This document shows positions 11,731 to 24,788 of a stretch of 64,000 bases of DNA, one piece after another (the stretch's first letter is position 1; each line of letters starts with the position of its first letter). The DNA is taken from the NCBI GenBank assembly GCA_036250195.1, contig JAVHZZ010000008.1:2777434-2841433 (forward strand), in the 5' to 3' direction. The stretch is from Mixophyes australis. Taxonomy: Eukaryota > Chordata > Amphibia > Anura > Limnodynastidae. The notes under the pieces were generated by a model, which saw only the letters and a program-made list of their open reading frames with translations, was not told the origin of the DNA and searched no databases. Position numbers and translations under genes: made by a program.

Positions 11731-12143
11731 TAAGGACCTCATTTAGAGTCGGATGCAAAGTCCATTTAAGAAGTGTAGGAGTGGGAGGGTGCCGCAGCTT
11801 GGTAGGGTGGCATGCAACCCCAGTCGCGTCACACTCGTAATACCCTACGGAGCTGCGAGCAGCTAGCTAACCGCTTGCACCACCTAATTCCTGCTGCATA
11901 GATTTAGCCCTGTTTTGACATATGTTGCGTCTGCACCTCACTGCGACTAGGATGTATTTACAGGGTCACACTTTCACAATTCCGAGTTTCTCCCATTCTC
12001 TCGTAGTGAGCCGCAAGCTGTTGCAAGTGTTAATTGCGTCCAAGATGCAGGCGGATATGGTGCTTTCTGCGCATGCGTGATAGTGGTTTTTTGTTGGATG
12101 CGCCTAAAACAGACTTTGCGTCCGACTCTAAATGAGGTCCTAA
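11731..12143. mobile_element. PIF/Harbinger-type MITE with TAA target duplication
   Basis: A 407-bp element (11734-12140) begins with GGACCTCATTTAGAGTCGG and ends with its inverted complement. The inverted repeats span about 29 bp with one mismatch (GATGCAAAGTC against GACGCAAAGTC). TAA lies immediately outside both ends (11731-11733 and 12141-12143). A 3-bp TAA/TTA duplication is typical of PIF/Harbinger elements. It has no coding capacity, so it is non-autonomous. Confidence 0.85.
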
Positions 12144-13570
12144 AAGTGTAAACGGAGCCCTGATCTGAACCAGTTCAGAGATGGAGCAAAAATCAAGTTC
12201 TTTGTTTGAGTGGAAGTAGCCAATGTCCCTCCGGAGAGCAAGAAACACCCCTAAAAGTTACACTCATCACCCTTTATTTCAGTAATCTTACCCTGCAGAA
12301 TGAAATGTAATTTTCACACTGTTCTGCAAAACTAGATGCAGTGGAGCACACACTCTGCCAACCAATCAGCGAGTGCGCACATCTGTTCCTCCGGTAAATG
12401 CTACCATCTTGCTGCATATACCAATGCACCTTGGCTTGTATCTAGACGTGCTTGCACAAATTAAGGTCTACGGTGCCACCTAAGAAGACTTTGTGTCTCG
12501 CCTCGGACACTTTACACTTTGTAATTGAGACACAAACGTACAGAGTTTCTTTTATTTTAATTCATTCTTCAACTGCACTTCCTGCTTTTTTTCTGTTATT
12601 TTTTACAAATTTTTGCAAATCTTTTTTGCTGTTTTTGTGCAGTTATTTTCCTGTTATTAATACTTTGCAGACTTCTCTGGGCATCATGATGTCGCTCAGT
12701 TTCATGTTTTAGTAGAAAAAAAATAAACACAAAAAATGTACTTCTGTTTTTTCTAATTAGAAATATGAAGGGTAATGTGAGTAATAGTCTGAATATAATG
12801 CTTTGTTTATAAAAATAATGCAGAAAAATATGTAAAGTAAAAAAATAAATAAACGGAACGATAGTGTACCCTGCACCATTCACTATTATATAATCTTTAC
12901 GTGTTTTTCTTATTACAGATATTGCGAAAATGCAGATTGAACATCTCCCTCGGGCATCGCTGCCATGACTTGTCTAAGCCATGAGCGAGCAGTATTTTGG
13001 GAGAACAATGTAACAGTTGTATTCAACCCACAGTCTGTGCAGAGGATTTGCATGAATACATTACACAAACAGGTCAGTCTGGGTGTATACTGCAGGGTTT
13101 TCTCCCAAGTTTTGTACCAATCACACGATAAACGTCCAATAGATCCGATATGACATTAGTTTGTACACTCTAACGGTGAACATTTATTGTTCCAAATCTC
13201 ATCGTATAGTTTGAATTGATTTTATAAACGGTCTTAAAATCTCTATAATCGATGGAAAGAAGTTTTGCTGATTCTGCAGTGTGTTCGCAGTCGCACTCAC
13301 AACTAGTGTAGGCAGATATCTGTACAGTGTACAGAGTCACCATCTTTTCAGCCGATGGTTATGACAAATGAAGAGCACAGATCTGAAGGTAAATCTTGGA
13401 AAATGTGCAGACAAATAGTTACATTGTGATATGTTAGATGTCCCTGCACATGGGATGTTGTCCACTAGATGGCAGCATTGTACAGTAATATGCAGCAGGA
13501 CTCGGGTCTCAAACACAAAATCCCAGATCGCAATGCAATAAAATAAGAATCCAGAGCCCCTTACTTAGCT
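12144..13570. other. Non-coding stretch
   Basis: Contains an AT-rich segment around 12540-12860. No gene, RNA or clear transposon boundary was recognised; the open frames here look random. Confidence 0.35.
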
Positions 13571-13630
13571 GGCAAAGCATGCTGGGACTTATAGTTCCAC
13601 AACAGCTGGAGAGCTGCAGATTGTCTAAGG
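13571..13630 (-). mobile_element. Fragment related to the 45.3 kb foldback MITE
   Basis: The stretch ggcaaagcatgctgggactt followed by atagttccacaacagctgga parallels the second arm of the hAT-like foldback element at 45315-45461. Only this arm is recognisable; no termini or target duplication remain. Confidence 0.5.
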
Positions 13631-13639
13631 CCGCTCCTG

Positions 13640-14164
13640 ACTAAATACCTTTTTGTAAGGGTATTTGAGAGCTGATTTATCAGTGTGTGAAAAGCCTTAT
13701 TGTTGGTGAAAATAGGACCCATAGTCGCCAAACCCTTCCTCCCTATTAGCTGTGGGGGTTGACAACAGGTAGAAGGTGAGAAGCTAACAGCGCTATGTTG
13801 TTGTGTTACTGCAGTCGTAGGTCCCTAGTGTAGGACCTGCCAGTTCCGCTAGTTAGTGGCAGAGGTTTTAATAACTACAACTTGACCCACAGAAAGGTTC
13901 AGTGGACACGGGAGTAGTCATTCACAACATAGGAGCCAGTTTGGTGGGTGCTTAATGTGAGCACCCCTAATAGTTTTACAAAGTTTGCTCCTATGGTTGA
14001 AGGAAAAATGACCAGTATGGAAGAGTTATAAGGAGGAAACATTTCCTACAATCTCTTAACAACAGACAACATCGGAAATGTATAAAACAATACTTAGATA
14101 ACCCAGAAACATTTGGACCAAGTGCCAAGAACTAATAATGAAGAAGAAGATAGACAGGAGAAGT
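13640..14164. other. Non-coding stretch
   Basis: Unique-looking sequence up to the SINE fragment; nothing recognised. Confidence 0.3.
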
Positions 14165-14452
14165 ATGGCCTTATCTGTGTGGAGTTTGTATGTTCTCCCT
14201 GTGTTTGCGTGAGTTTCCTCCGGGTGCTCCAGTTTCCTCCCACACTCCAAAAACATACTGGTAGGTTAATTGGCTGCTATCAAATTGACCCCAGTCTCTC
14301 TCTCTCTCTCTCTCTCTCTGTCTGTGTATGTTAGGGAATTTAGACTGTAAGCTCCAATGGGGCAGGGACTGATGTGAATGATTTCTCTGTACAGCGCTGC
14401 GGAATTAGTGGCGCTATATAAATAGCTGATGATGATGATGATGATGATGTAG
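14165..14452 (+). mobile_element. SINE, 5'-truncated copy
   Basis: Same family as 8522-8877 but lacking the tRNA head. It starts at atggccttatctgtgtggag and includes tttcctccgggtgctccagt, a (CT)n run (14296-14319), tttagactgtaagctcc and gcgctatataaat, ending in (GATG)n. Confidence 0.9.
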
Positions 14453-16283
14453 TATATGAAGGAAAGAACATTTTGTCCATGGCTTATTACTGTGGTGGAT
14501 CTATCAAGCTTCGGGATTGTGTGGCAGCCGGTGCCACAGGGTGGACGGCAGAATGGATTCCACTAAATATAACCAAACCCTAGAATCTAATGTCCCAGAG
14601 CCGGGGGGCGTCGCAGCTGAAGGAGTTTGGATATTTCAGGAAGCCAACGATCCAAAACAAGTCTAAATATCAACCGTGAATTATTTAAAGGAACAAAATT
14701 TATTACAGACAATTTATAGCGAGATCTCAGACATGAACTTAACAATATTTCTGAGCTAGAAGAGATCTACAAGAAGTGAGAACAGAGACTTGGCCGGGTA
14801 CAGGAAACATTTAGGAGCTGTGATTTCTGATGACGGAAGTGTTACCAAGTACTGGCTGTCAGGGTGCACATTCCACAATCACTGTTTTTCTGTTAAATGT
14901 AAACAGTTATTGTGCACTATCCGGCTTCCCTGAGTAATATAAACCTTTTAAAATCAAAATATAGAAATAAATTGTACTTTTTTTTGTACCCCCCATAATT
15001 GGATGTTCTATATATTTCTATATTACTACTACGCTTATATACAGAGGTACACAGCTTGTAACATGTTCTGATACACATGTTGGTAGCCGTGATCATCACA
15101 AGACTATGATATGATAATTTAGAGAATAATAGTAATATACTATGATTATATAATAACAGACAGGAATGGTTCAGTGGCAGAGGGTGGACAGGCTGTAGGA
15201 ATAGGGTACGAAATGTAAAAATTTAAAGGGTTAACAATCTCTATAGTTAAACCCTTATAATAATTAGTTCGAGTAGCTGTGATTGGGCCGTGGTAACGAT
15301 CCATGTAACTAACAAGCAGGGTCTATACATAAGATTCCGCTGAGTGTTCCCTGCTCGGAGCCACCTATACTGTATCTTTATTCCGCAGCCGTCATTTGCC
15401 ACCTTTTGTCTGGATTAATGTCGCAGGGAACAAGGGAGTCTTGTCTGGGATATATGGGGGGGTGTTCGTGCAGCCCCCCCTGCCCGCTGCTATGAATGTT
15501 GGGCATTGAATGGGAACTGGGTGAAACATGAACTGATTCTCGGCTCCATCACCAGATGCAGAAACACCTGCAGCCCCTCGTTCAGCTCAGTGGCTCATCG
15601 TCCCTGTATCCAACACTTGTAGGGGTACCCTCCCCCCATCCCAGTACAGGGGCTTCCTGCAATGTCATGCTCCATGTTGTGTGTGGGGGGGGTGTCTGTC
15701 CGTCTACCAACACTGGTGGGTTTTCAGGGGGTCTCTGATACTCTTTGGACAGGATTGGTACTAGACAATTTAGCGTCTTCTCAATGCTTTTTTTTCCAAA
15801 TTCTAGGCCTAATTTCCAGAGAGGGGGATAATAAACGAGAGGGTCCAGGCAGAACACAAACTGTGGCCCTAAAATTCAGCCTAGTTAAGATCCCTGTTAG
15901 ATATAAACCCCTAAAATAAATATTAAAAATGATATTATAATACACAGTTGGGTGTACATGTGACTGAGGAGTTATTGGGGTCAGTGTGTAACAGCGCTAA
16001 ATAACTCTTCAGTATAAGAGCTGAGCTTTGGAGGGGGGGGGGGGGGGGTTGTAGTAATGTCACATTCTGGATGTTATCTGCACATTCCTCATCCCTGGAG
16101 AGGAGCAGTTATGTGAGACGTCCAGGAAGAGGAAGGGAGGGTCCCCTCTTATTGTGATTCCCGGTATTTGTTAGCACATCGTCCACCCAGAAAAACTATT
16201 TCCCTCTCTGGTTCTAATCCAAAGATGAGAACAATGACTTCAGCCCGGAGCAAATACAGAGGGAGGTTTCCTCCTGTGACGTT
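14453..16283. other. Non-coding stretch
   Basis: Contains a G-run at 16033-16049. Short overlapping open frames at 15556-15919 on both strands resemble no protein I know and have no splice context that I trust. No gene is called. Confidence 0.35.
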
Positions 16284-19200
16284 GATTACCTGTACAGAGG
16301 TGTCTGTTACTGGTTACCTGGATAGAGGTGTCTGTTACTGGTTACCTGGATAGAGGTGTCTGTTACTAGTTACATGTATAGAGGCGTCTGTTACTGGTTA
16401 CCTGTATAGAGGCGTCTGTTACTGGTTACCTGGATAGAGGTGTCTGTTACCGGTTACCTGTATAGAGGCGTCTGTTACTGGTTACCTGTATAGAGGTGTC
16501 TGTTACTGGTTACCTGGATAGAGGTGTCTGTTACTGGTTACCTGGATAGAGGTGTCTGTTACTGGTTACCTGGATAGAGGTGTCTGTTACCGGTTACCTG
16601 TATAGAGGCGTCTGTTACTGGTTACCTGTATAGAGGTGTCTGTTACTGGTTACCTGGATAGAGGTGTCTGTTACCGGTTACCTGTATAGAAGTGTCTGTT
16701 ACTGGTTACCTGGATAGAGGTGTCTGTCTGTTACTAGTTAACTGTATAGAGGTGTCTGTTACTGGTTACCTGTATAGAGGTGTCTGTTACTGGTTACCTG
16801 TATAGAGGCGTCTGTTACTGGTTACCTGTATAGAGGTGTCTGTTACTGGTTACCTGGATAGAGGTGTCTATTACTGGTTACCTGTATAGAGGTGTCTGTT
16901 ACTAGTTACATGTATAGAGGCGTCTGTTACTGGTTATCTGTATAGAGGTGTCTGTTACTGGTTACCTGGATAGAGGTGTCTGTTACTGGTTACCTGTATA
17001 GAAGTGTCTGTTACTCGTTACCTGGATAGAGGTGTCTGTCTGTTACTAGTTAACTGTATAGAGGTGTCTGTTACTGGTTACCTGTATAGAGGTGTCTGTT
17101 ACTGGTTACCTGTATAGAGGCGTCTGTTACTGGTTACCTGTATAGAGGTGTCTGTTACTGGTTACCTGGATAGAGGTGTCTGTTATCGGTTACCTGTATA
17201 GAGGCGTCTGTTACTGGTTACCTGTATAGAGGTGTCTGTTACTAGTTACCTGTATAGAGGCGTCTGTTACTGGTTACCTGTATAGAGGTGTCTGTTACTA
17301 GTTACCTGTATAGAGGCGTCTGTTACTGGTTACCTGTACAGAGGTGTCTGTTACTAGTTACCTGTATAGAGGCGTCTGTTACTGGTTACCTGTATAGAGG
17401 CGTCTGTTACTGGTTACCTGGATAGAGGTGTCTGTTACTGGTTACCTGGATAGAGGTGTCTGTTACCGGTTACCTGTATAGAGGCGTCTGTTACTGGTTA
17501 CCTGTATAGAGGTGTCTGTTACTGGTTACCTGGATAGAGGTGTCTGTTACCGGTTACCTGTATAGAAGTGTCTGTTACTGGTTACCTGGATAGAGGTGTC
17601 TGTCTGTTACTAGTTAACTGTATAGAGGTGTCTGTTACTGGTTACCTGTATAGAGGTGTCTGTTACTGGTTACCTGTATAGAGGCGTCTGTTACTGGTTA
17701 CCTGTATAGAGGTGTCTGTTACTGGTTACCTGGATAGAGGTGTCTGTTACTGGTTACCTGTATAGAAGTGTCTGTTACTGGTTACCTGGATAGAGGTGTC
17801 TGTCTGTTACTAGTTACCTGTATAGAGGTGTCTGTTACTGGTTACCTGTATAGAGGTGTCTGTTACTGGTTACCTGGATAGAGGTGTCTGTTACCGGTTA
17901 CCTGTATAGAAGTGTCTGTTACTGGTTACCTGGATAGAGGTGTCTGTCTGTTACTAGTTAACTGTATAGAGGCGTCTGTTACTGGTTACCTGTATAGAGG
18001 TGTCTGTTACTGGTTACCTGTATAGAGGTGTCTGTTACTGGTTACCTGGATAGAGGTGTCTGTTACTGGTTACCTGTATAGAGGTGTCTGTTACTGGTTA
18101 CCTGTATAGAGGCGTCTGTTACTGGTTACCTGTATAGAAGTGTCTGTTACTGGTTACCTGTATAGAGGCGTCTGTTACTGGTTACCTGTATAGAGGTGTC
18201 TGTTACTGGTTACCTGGATAGAGGTGTCTGTTACCGGTTACCTGGATAGAGGTGTCTGTTACTGGTTACCTGTATAGAGGTGTCTGTTACTGGTTACCTG
18301 GATAGAGGCGTCTGTTACTGGTTACCTGGATAGAGGTGTCTGTTACTGGTTACCTGGATAGAGGTGTCTGTTACTGGTTACCTGTATAGAGGTGTCTGTT
18401 ACCGGTTACCTGTATAGAGGCGTCTGTTACCGGTTACCTGTATAGAGGTGTCTGTTACTGGTTACCTGGATAGAGGTGTCTGTCTATTACTGGTTACCTG
18501 TATAGAGGTGTCTGTTACTGGTTACCTGGATAGAGGTGTCTGTCTGTTACTGGTTACCTGTATAGAGGTGTCTGTTACTGGTTACCTGTATAGAGATGTC
18601 TGTTACTGGTTACCTGTACAGAGGCGTCTGTTACCGGTTACCTGGATAGAGGTGTCTGTTACTGGTTACCTGTATAGAGGTGTCTGTTACTGGTTACCTG
18701 TATAGAGGTGTCTGTTACTGGTTACCTGTATAGAGGCGTCTGTTACTGGTTACCTGTATAAAGGTGTCTGTTACTGGTTACCTGGATAGAGGTGTCTGTT
18801 ACTGCTTACCTGTATAGAGGTGTCTGTTACTGGTTACCTGGATAGAGGTGTCTGTCTGTTACTGGTTACCTGTATAGAGGTGTCTGTTACTGGTTACCTG
18901 TATAGAGATGTCTGTTACTGGTTACCTGTACAGAGGCGTCTGTTACCGGTTACCTGGATAGAGGTGTCTGTTACTGGTTACCTGTATAGAGGTGTCTGTT
19001 ACTGGTTACCTGTATAGAGGTGTCTGTTACTGGTTACCTGTATAGAGGCGTCTGTTACTGGTTACCTGTATAAAGGTGTCTGTTACTGGTTACCTGGATA
19101 GAGGTGTCTGTTACTGGTTACCTGTATAGAGGTGTCTGTTACTGGTTACCTGGATAGAGGTGTCTGTCTGTTACTGGTTACCTGTATAGAGGTGTCTGTT

Positions 19201-22200
19201 ACTGGTTACCTGTATAGAGATGTCTGTTACTGGTTACCTGTACAGAGGCGTCTGTTACCGGTTACCTGGATAGAGGTGTCTGTTACTGGTTACCTGGATA
19301 GAGGTGTCTGTTACTGGTTACCTGGATAGAGGTGTCTGTTACTGGTTACCTGGATAGAGGTGTCTGTTACTGGTTACCTGGATAGAGGTGTCTGTCTGTT
19401 ACTGGTTACCTGTATAGAGGTGTCTGTTACTGGTTACCTGTATAGAGATGTCTGTTACTGGTTACCTGTACAGAGGCGTCTGTTACCGGTTACCTGGATA
19501 GAGGTGTCTGTTACTGGTTACCTGTATAGAGGTGTCTGTTACTGGTTACCTGTATAGAGGTGTCTGTTACTGGTTACCTGTATAGAGGCGTCTGTTACTG
19601 GTTACCTGTATAAAGGTGTATGTTACTGGTTACCTGGATAGAGGTGTCTGTTACTGGTTACCTGTATAGAGGTGTCTGTTACTGGTTACCTGGATAGAGG
19701 TGTCTGTCTGTTACTGGTTACCTGTATAGAGGTGTCTGTTACTGGTTACCTGTATAGAGATGTCTGTTACTGGTTACCTGTACAGAGGCGTCTGTTACCG
19801 GTTACCTGGATAGAGGTGTCTGTTACTGGTTACCTGTATAGAGGTGTCTGTTACTGGTTACCTGGATAGAGGTGTCTGTTACTGGTTACCTGGATAGAGG
19901 TGTCTGTTACTGGTTACCTGGATAGAGGTGTCTGTTACTGGTTACCTGTATAGAGGTGTCTGTTACTGGTTACCTGGATAGAGGTGTCTGTTACCGGTTA
20001 CCTGTATAGAGATGTCTGTTACCGGTTACCTGTATAGAGGTGTCTGTTACCGGTTACCTGTATAGAGGCGTCTGTTACTGGTTACCTGTATAGAGGTGTC
20101 TGTTACTGGTTACCTGTATAGAGGTGTCTGTTACTGGTTACCTGTATAGAGGCGTCTATTACTGGTTACCTGTATAGAGGCGTCTGTTACTGGTTACCTG
20201 TATAGAGGCGTCTGTTACTGGTTACCTGGATAGAGGTGTCTGTTACTGGTTACCTGGATAGAGGTGTCTGTTACTGGTTACCTGTATAGAAGTGTCTGTT
20301 ACTGGTTACCTGGATAGAGGTGTCTGTCTGTTACTAGTTACCTGTATAGAGGTGTCTGTTACTGGTTACCTGTATAGAGGTGTCTGTTACTGGTTACCTG
20401 TATAGAGGCGTCTGTTACTGGTTACCTGTATAGAGGTGTCTGTTACTGGTTACCTGGATAGAGGTGTCTGTTACTGGTTACCTGGATAGAGGTGTCTGTT
20501 ACTGGTTACCTGTATAGAGGTGTCTGTTACTGGTTACCTGTATAGAGGCGTCTGTTACTGGTTACCTGTATAGAGGTGTCTGTTACTGGTTACCTGTATA
20601 GAGGTGTCTGTTACTGGTTACCTGGATAGAGGTGTCTGTTACTGGTTACCTGTATAGAGGTGTCTGTTACTGGTTACCTGTATAGAGGCGTCTGTTACTG
20701 GTTACCTGTATAGAAGTGTCTGTTACTGGTTACCTGTATAGAGGCATCTGTTACTGGTTACCTGTATAGAGGTGTCTGTTACTGGTTACCTGGATAGAGG
20801 TGTCTGTTACCGATTACCTGGATAGAAGTGTCTGTTACTGGTTACCTGTATAGAGGTGTCTGTTACTGGTTACCTGTATAGAGGCGTCTGTTACTGGTTA
20901 CCTGGATAGAGGTGTCTGTTACTGGTTACCTGGATAGAGGTGTCTGTTACTGGTTACCTGTATAGAGGTGTCTGTTACCGGTTACCTGTATAGAGGCGTC
21001 TGTTACCGGTTACCTGTATAGAGGTGTCTGTTACTGGTTACCTGGATAGAGGTGTCTGTCTGTTACTGGTTACCTGTATAGAGGTGTCTGTCTGTTACTG
21101 GTTACCTGTATAGAGGTGTCTGTTACTGGTTACCTGTATAGAGATGTCTGTTACTGGTTACCTGTACAGAGGCGTCTGTTACCGGTTACCTGGATAGAGG
21201 TGTCTGTTACTGGTTACCTGTATAGAGGTGTCTGTTACTGGTTACCTGTATAGAGGTGTCTGTTACTGGTTACCTGTATAGAGGCGTCTGTTACTGGTTA
21301 CCTGTATAAAGGTGTCTGTTACTGGTTACCTGTATAGAGGTGTCTGTTACTGGTTACCTGGATAGAGGTGTCTGTTACTGGTTACCTGGATAGAGGTGTC
21401 TGTTACTGGTTACCTGTATAGAGGTGTCTGTTACTGGTTACCTGGATAGAGGTGTCTGTTACTGGTTACCTGGATAGAGGTGTCTGTTACTGGTTACCTG
21501 GATAGAGGCGTCTGTTACTGGTTACCTGGATAGAGGTGTCTGTTACTGGTTACCTGTATAGAGGTGTCTGTTACTGGTTACCTGGATAGAGGTGTCTGTT
21601 ACCGGTTACCTGTATAGAGGTGTCTGTTACCGGTTACCTGTATAGAGGTGTCTGTTACCGGTTACCTGTATAGAGGCGTCTGTTACTGGTTACCTGTATA
21701 GAGGTGTCTGTTACCGGTTACCTGTATAGAGGCGTCTGTTACCGGTTACCTGTATAGAGGTGTCTGTTACTGGTTACCTGGATAGAGGTGTCTGTCTGTT
21801 ACTGGTTACCTGTATAGAGGTGTCTGTTACTGGTTACCTGGATAGAGGTGTCTGTTACTGGTTACCTGTATAGAGGTGTCTGTTACCGGTTACCTGTATA
21901 GAGGCGTCTGTTACCGGTTACCTGTATAGAGGTGTCTGTTACTGGTTACCTGGATAGAGGTGTCTGTCTGTTACTGGTTACCTGTATAGAGGTGTCTGTT
22001 ACTGGTTACCTGGATAGAGGTGTCTGTCTGTTACTGGTTACCTGTATAGAGGTGTCTGTTACTGGTTACCTGTATAGAGATGTCTGTTACTGGTTACCTG
22101 TACAGAGGCGTCTGTTACCGGTTACCTGGATAGAGGTGTCTGTTACTGGTTACCTGTATAGAGGTGTCTGTTACTGGTTACCTGTATAGAGGTGTTTGTT

Positions 22201-24788
22201 ACTGGTTACCTGTATAGAGGCGTCTGTTACTGGTTACCTGTATAAAGGTGTCTGTTACTGGTTACCTGTATAGAGGTGTCTGTTACTGGTTACCTGGATA
22301 GAGGTGTCTGTTACTGGTTACCTGGATAGAGGTGTCTGTTACTGGTTACCTGTATAGAGGTGTCTGTTACTGGTTACCTGGATAGAGGTGTCTGTTACTG
22401 ATTACCTGGATAGAGGTGTCTGTTACTGGTTACCTGGATAGAGGCGTCTGTTACTGGTTACCTGGATAGAGGTGTCTGTTACTGGTTACCTGTATAGAGG
22501 TGTCTGTTACTGGTTAACTGTATAGAGGCGTCTGTTACTGGTTACCTGTATAAAGGTGTCTGTTACTGGTTACCTGGATAGAGGTGTCTGTTACTGCTTA
22601 CCTGTATAGAGGTGTCTGTTACTGGTTACCTGGATAGAGGTGTCTGTCTGTTACTGGTTACCTGTATAGAGGTGTCTGTTACTGGTTACCTGTATAGAGA
22701 TGTCTGTTACTGGTTACCTGGATAGAGGTGTCTGTTACTGGTTACCTGTATAGAGGTGTCTGTTACTGGTTACCTGGATAGAGGTGTCTGTTACTGGTTA
22801 CCTGGATAGAGGTGTCTGTTACTGGTTACCTGGATAGAGGCGTCTGTTACTGGTTACCTGGATAGAGGTGTCTGTTACTGGTTACCTGTATAGAGGTGTC
22901 TGTTACTGGTTACCTGGATAGAGGTGTCTGTTACCGGTTACCTGTATAGAGGTGTCTGTTACCGGTTACCTGTATAGAGGTGTCTGTTACCGGTTACCTG
23001 TATAGAGGCGTCTGTTACTGGTTACGTGTATAGAGGTGTCTGTTACTGGTTACCTGTATAGAGGTGTCTGTTACTGGTTACCTGTATAGAGGCGTCTATT
23101 ACTGGTTACCTGTATAGAGGCGTCTGTTACTGGTTACCTGTATAGAGGCGTCTGTTACCGGTTACCTGTATAGAGGTGTCTGTTACTGGTTACCTGGATA
23201 GAGGTGTCTGTTACTGGTTACCTGGATAGAGGTGTCTGTTACTGGTTACCTGGATAGAGGTGTCTGTCTGTTACTGGTTACCTGGATAGAGGCGTCTGTT
23301 ACTGGTTACCTGGATAGAGGTGTCTGTTACTGGTTACCTGTATAGAGGTGTCTCTTACCGGTTACCTGTATAGAGGTGTCTGTTACCGGTTACCTGTATA
23401 GAGGTGTCTGTTACTGGTTACCTGTATAGAGGTGTCTGTTGCTGGTTACCTGGATAGAGGTGTCTGTTACTGGTTACCTGGATAGAGGTGTCTGTTACTG
23501 GTTACCTGTTTAGAGGTGTCTGTTGCTGGTTACCTGGATAGAGGCGTCTGTTACTGGTTACCTGTATAGAGGCGTCTGTTACCGGTTACCTGGATAGAGG
23601 TGTCTGTTACCGGTTACCTGTATAGAGGCGTCTGTTACTGGTTACCTGTATAGAGGCGTCTGTTACTGGTTACCTGTATAGAGGCGTCTGTTACTGGTTA
23701 CCTGTATAGAGGCGTCTGTTACTGGTTACCTGTATAGAGGCGTCTGTTACTGGTTACCTGTATAGAGGTGTCTGTTACCGGTTACCTGTATAGAGGCGTC
23801 TGTTACCGGTTACCTGTATAGAGGTGTCTGTTACTGGTTACCTGGATAGAGGTGTCTGTTACTGGTTACCTGTATAGAGGCGTCTGTTACTGGTTACCTG
23901 TATAGAGGCGTCTGTTACTGGTTACCTGTATAGAGGTGTCTGTTACCGGTTACCTGTATAGAGGTGTCTGTTACCGGTTACCTGTATAGAGGTGTCTGTT
24001 ACCGGTTACCTGGATAGAGGTGTCTGTTACTGGTTACCTGGATAGAGGTGTCTGTTACCGGTTACCTGTATAGAGGTGTCTGTTACTGGTTACCTGGATA
24101 GAGGTGTCTGTTACCGGTTACCTGTATAGAGGTGTCTGTTACTGGTTACCTGTATAGAGGTGTCTGTTACTGGTTACCTGTATAGAGGCGTCTATTACTG
24201 GTTACCTGGATAGAGGTGTCTGTTACTGGTTACCTGTATAGAGGTGTCTGTTACTGGTTACCTGGATAGAGGTGTCTGTTACTGGTTACCTGGATAGAGG
24301 TGTCTGTTACTAGTTACCTGTATAGAGGTGTCTGTTACTGGTTACCTGTATAGAGGTGTCTGTTACTGGTTACCTGTATAGAGGCGCCTGTTACTGGTTA
24401 CCTGTATAGAGGTGTCTGTTACTGGTTACCTGGATAGAGGTGTCTGTTACCGGTTACCTGTATAGAGGTGTCTGTTACTGGTTACCTGTTTAGAGGTTTC
24501 TGTTACTGTTTACCTGTATAGAGGTGTCTGTTACTGGTTACCTGTATAGAGGTGTCTGTTACTGGTTACCTGTATAGAGGCGCCTGTTACTGGTTACCTG
24601 TATAGAGGTGTCTGTTACTGGTTACCTGGATAGAGGTGTCTGTTACCGGTTACCTGTATAGAGGTGTCTGTTACTGGTTACCTGTTTAGAGGTTTCTGTT
24701 ACTGTTTACCTGTATAGAGGTGTCTGTTACTGGTTACCTGTATAGAGGTTTCTGTTACTGGTTACCTGTATAGAGGTATCTGTTACTA
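16284..24788. repeat. 28-bp minisatellite of 8.5 kb, about 300 units, with 312-bp higher-order repeat
   Basis: The unit reads gtgtctgttactggttacct then g(g/t)atagag (28 bp). Common variants are g(t/c)gtctg, tta(c/t)(t/c)ggtt and g(g/t)atag. Some units carry a 4-bp tgtc insertion (tgtctgtctg). Between about 18500 and 19870 a block of 11 units plus one 4-bp insertion (312 bp) recurs nearly identically at 18508, 18820 and 19132, then at 19360 and 19672; a related block starts near 21992. The last units (24480-24780) are more divergent. The small open frames inside are artefacts of the repeat. Confidence 0.97.

Noticed and set aside
18448..22189. Several near-identical 65-85 codon frames beginning MSVTGYLDRG
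   Set aside because: They recur only because the 312-bp higher-order block repeats; no gene features.
16284..24788. CRISPR-like regular 28-bp repeats
   Set aside because: Repeats are directly adjacent without spacers, and the window is vertebrate.
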